From Candidatus Avacholeplasma faecigallinarum (GTDB lineage: Bacteria > Bacillota_I > Bacilli_A > Acholeplasmatales > Anaeroplasmataceae), in NCBI GenBank assembly GCA_018715825.1, contig DVKU01000064.1:1-5296 (forward strand): a DNA stretch of 5,296 nucleotides, read 5' to 3'. The notes beneath the pieces were generated by a model. That model ran no database searches and was not told where the DNA came from. It worked only from the letters and a program-made list of their open reading frames with translations. Position 1 is the stretch's first letter. The number at the start of each line of letters is the position of its first letter. Position numbers and translations under genes: made by a program. Of this stretch, positions 4,323 through 5,296 are shown in pieces.

Positions 4323-5296
4323 AATTCCAATCCCCTTTTATAAATATCAGGCAAATCATTTTCTATTAAAACAATACTGAAAGCTTCCTTTTTACAAATA
4401 GCCTTATATAATTGATATCCCTCCTTAAAACTGTTAACAACATAAAGCTCAATATTATATTTTCTAAGCATTTGATATAAGCTTTTACAGGTATAATATC
4501 CAACTAAAATCACAACATTACAATTACTTACAATATGATCAACTAATTGCAAATAAATCATATCTTCATATTTTCCAAGTTCAACTATTCCTGGTGTTAT
4601 TAAAATCTTTTTCCCATCATATCCTCCTAATAGCTTTAAAGCATTAATAAAGCCCTTTACATTACTATTAAATGAATCATCCAAAACTATGCTATTTTTA
4701 TATTTTTTTATTTCTAAACGGTTAGACTCTACCTCTAATAATCTTGCAACTCTAATAGCCCTATTTAAATCGTAACCTAAATAATGAATATAGCTTAATG
4801 GTGCTAATAAATTTAATATTTGATGTATACCATTTAAATTAGTATCAAAGTGATATAAGAATTTATTTAAATAGTAAAAATCAAAGCTACCATTTGTAAT
4901 ATTTCTAGCTTGATAACCTCCATATTCTAATCCATATGATAAAACAATCTTATTCTTAATGTCATAATTTCTAATATATTGATTATCATAATTTAAAATT
5001 ACAATTTTAGCATCTTCAATAAGACTCATCTTTTCTTCAATAACATTATTTATATCCTTAAAACCATTCATATGCATATAGCCTATTTCACATATAACGG
5101 CAATATCAGGCTTAGCAATAGAGCATAATTTTTTAATATCATTAGGCTGAGATGCACCATATTCTAAAACTATATTATCATATGAAGAAATATGATTTTC
5201 ATTTAAAAACTTAGAAATTCCTAAAATGGTATTATAACTTTTAGGTGTACAAATACTCTTACTATATACATTAAGAATTTGATTAAAAAGCCTTTT
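4319..5296 (-). CDS. murF: MurF-type ligase (UDP-MurNAc-tripeptide--D-Ala-D-Ala ligase), 5' end outside the window
   Basis: The last 325 residues of a Mur ligase are present. The frame stays open to the window edge, so the N-terminal domain and the ATP-binding P-loop lie outside. Numbering from the edge, visible landmarks are NTILGISKFL (22-31), IVLEYGASQPNDI (42-54), IGYMH (71-75), Lys89 in EEKMSLIE (the likely carbamylated lysine) and GIHQILNLLAPL (156-167). Then come SNRLE (191-195), DDSFNSN (207-213), TPGIVELG (234-241) and a Rossmann-like C-terminal domain ending near IENDLPDIY (311-319). The order and spacing fit MurF, which adds D-Ala-D-Ala to the UDP-MurNAc-peptide in the cytoplasm. 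The co-translated Ddl downstream supports that reading over MurC, MurD or MurE. The C-terminal domain after VELG is about 85 residues, on the short side. An internal Met at 5077 must not be taken as the start, because matching MurF sequence continues upstream of it. A second, specialised MurF copy cannot be excluded. Confidence 0.88.
   Translation of the reverse strand, partial: KRLFNQILNVYSKSICTPKSYNTILGISKFLNENHISSYDNIVLEYGASQPNDIKKLCSIAKPDIAVICEIGYMHMNGFKDINNVIEEKMSLIEDAKIVILNYDNQYIRNYDIKNKIVLSYGLEYGGYQARNITNGSFDFYYLNKFLYHFDTNLNGIHQILNLLAPLSYIHYLGYDLNRAIRVARLLEVESNRLEIKKYKNSIVLDDSFNSNVKGFINALKLLGGYDGKKILITPGIVELGKYEDMIYLQLVDHIVSNCNVVILVGYYTCKSLYQMLRKYNIELYVVNSFKEGYQLYKAICKKEAFSIVLIENDLPDIYKRGLEL

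Noticed and set aside
4319..5077. A complete small gene starting at the ATG at 5077
   Set aside because: The same frame continues upstream without a stop to the window edge and encodes recognisable MurF sequence (VLEYGASQPNDI, AKPDIAVICEIG), so this Met is internal.
1..5296. CRISPR array, tandem repeats, origin or complete insertion sequence
   Set aside because: No regularly spaced repeats, DnaA-box cluster or full transposase with flanking inverted repeats was seen by reading both strands.

Overview
The window is an A+T-rich stretch of a low-GC, Gram-positive-type genome, probably Bacillota. Erysipelotrichia or a neighbouring lineage is my guess, made from codon use and protein style, not from a marker gene. 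UGA is used as a stop (the Mur ligase ends in TGA), and the cell makes peptidoglycan precursors, so this is not a wall-less mollicute with the altered code. All six supported genes are on the minus strand, so they are described here from the right-hand edge leftwards.

Region 1 (5296 to 3321) is a cell-wall precursor pair. A MurF-type ligase, cut by the window edge at its 5' end, is followed by an ATP-grasp ligase of the D-Ala-D-Ala ligase family. The two overlap by four bases (GTGA), so they are almost certainly co-translated. The second enzyme would make D-Ala-D-Ala and the first would attach it to UDP-MurNAc-tripeptide. The ATP-grasp enzyme keeps the catalytic triad but departs from classical Ddl in the strand and loop that hold the acceptor amino acid.

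Region 2 (3263 to 1470) starts after a 57-base gap holding a weak candidate promoter. It carries an RDD-family membrane protein (TTG start, acidic tail), a small regulator with a PucR/CdaR-type C-terminal helix-turn-helix, and a small HDIG-motif HD-domain protein. Gaps are 11 bases and 1 base, so this is a tight operon. A strong hairpin plus six Ts terminates it directly after the HD gene. No substrate or signal can be read from the sequence.

Region 3 (about 1462 to 275) is a monocistronic gene for an MsmX/UgpC-type ATPase, the shared motor subunit of carbohydrate ABC importers. It has its own promoter -10, a consensus ribosome-binding site, a terminator on each side and a visibly higher G+C content than its neighbours. 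A weak cre-like site overlaps its promoter.

Region 4 (1 to 274) has no convincing gene. It holds three hairpins, at least two of them likely terminators facing opposite ways, which suggests convergent transcription from a plus-strand unit to the left. A short plus-strand reading frame runs in from the left edge and ends inside one hairpin. No rRNA, tRNA, CRISPR array or complete mobile element was seen.
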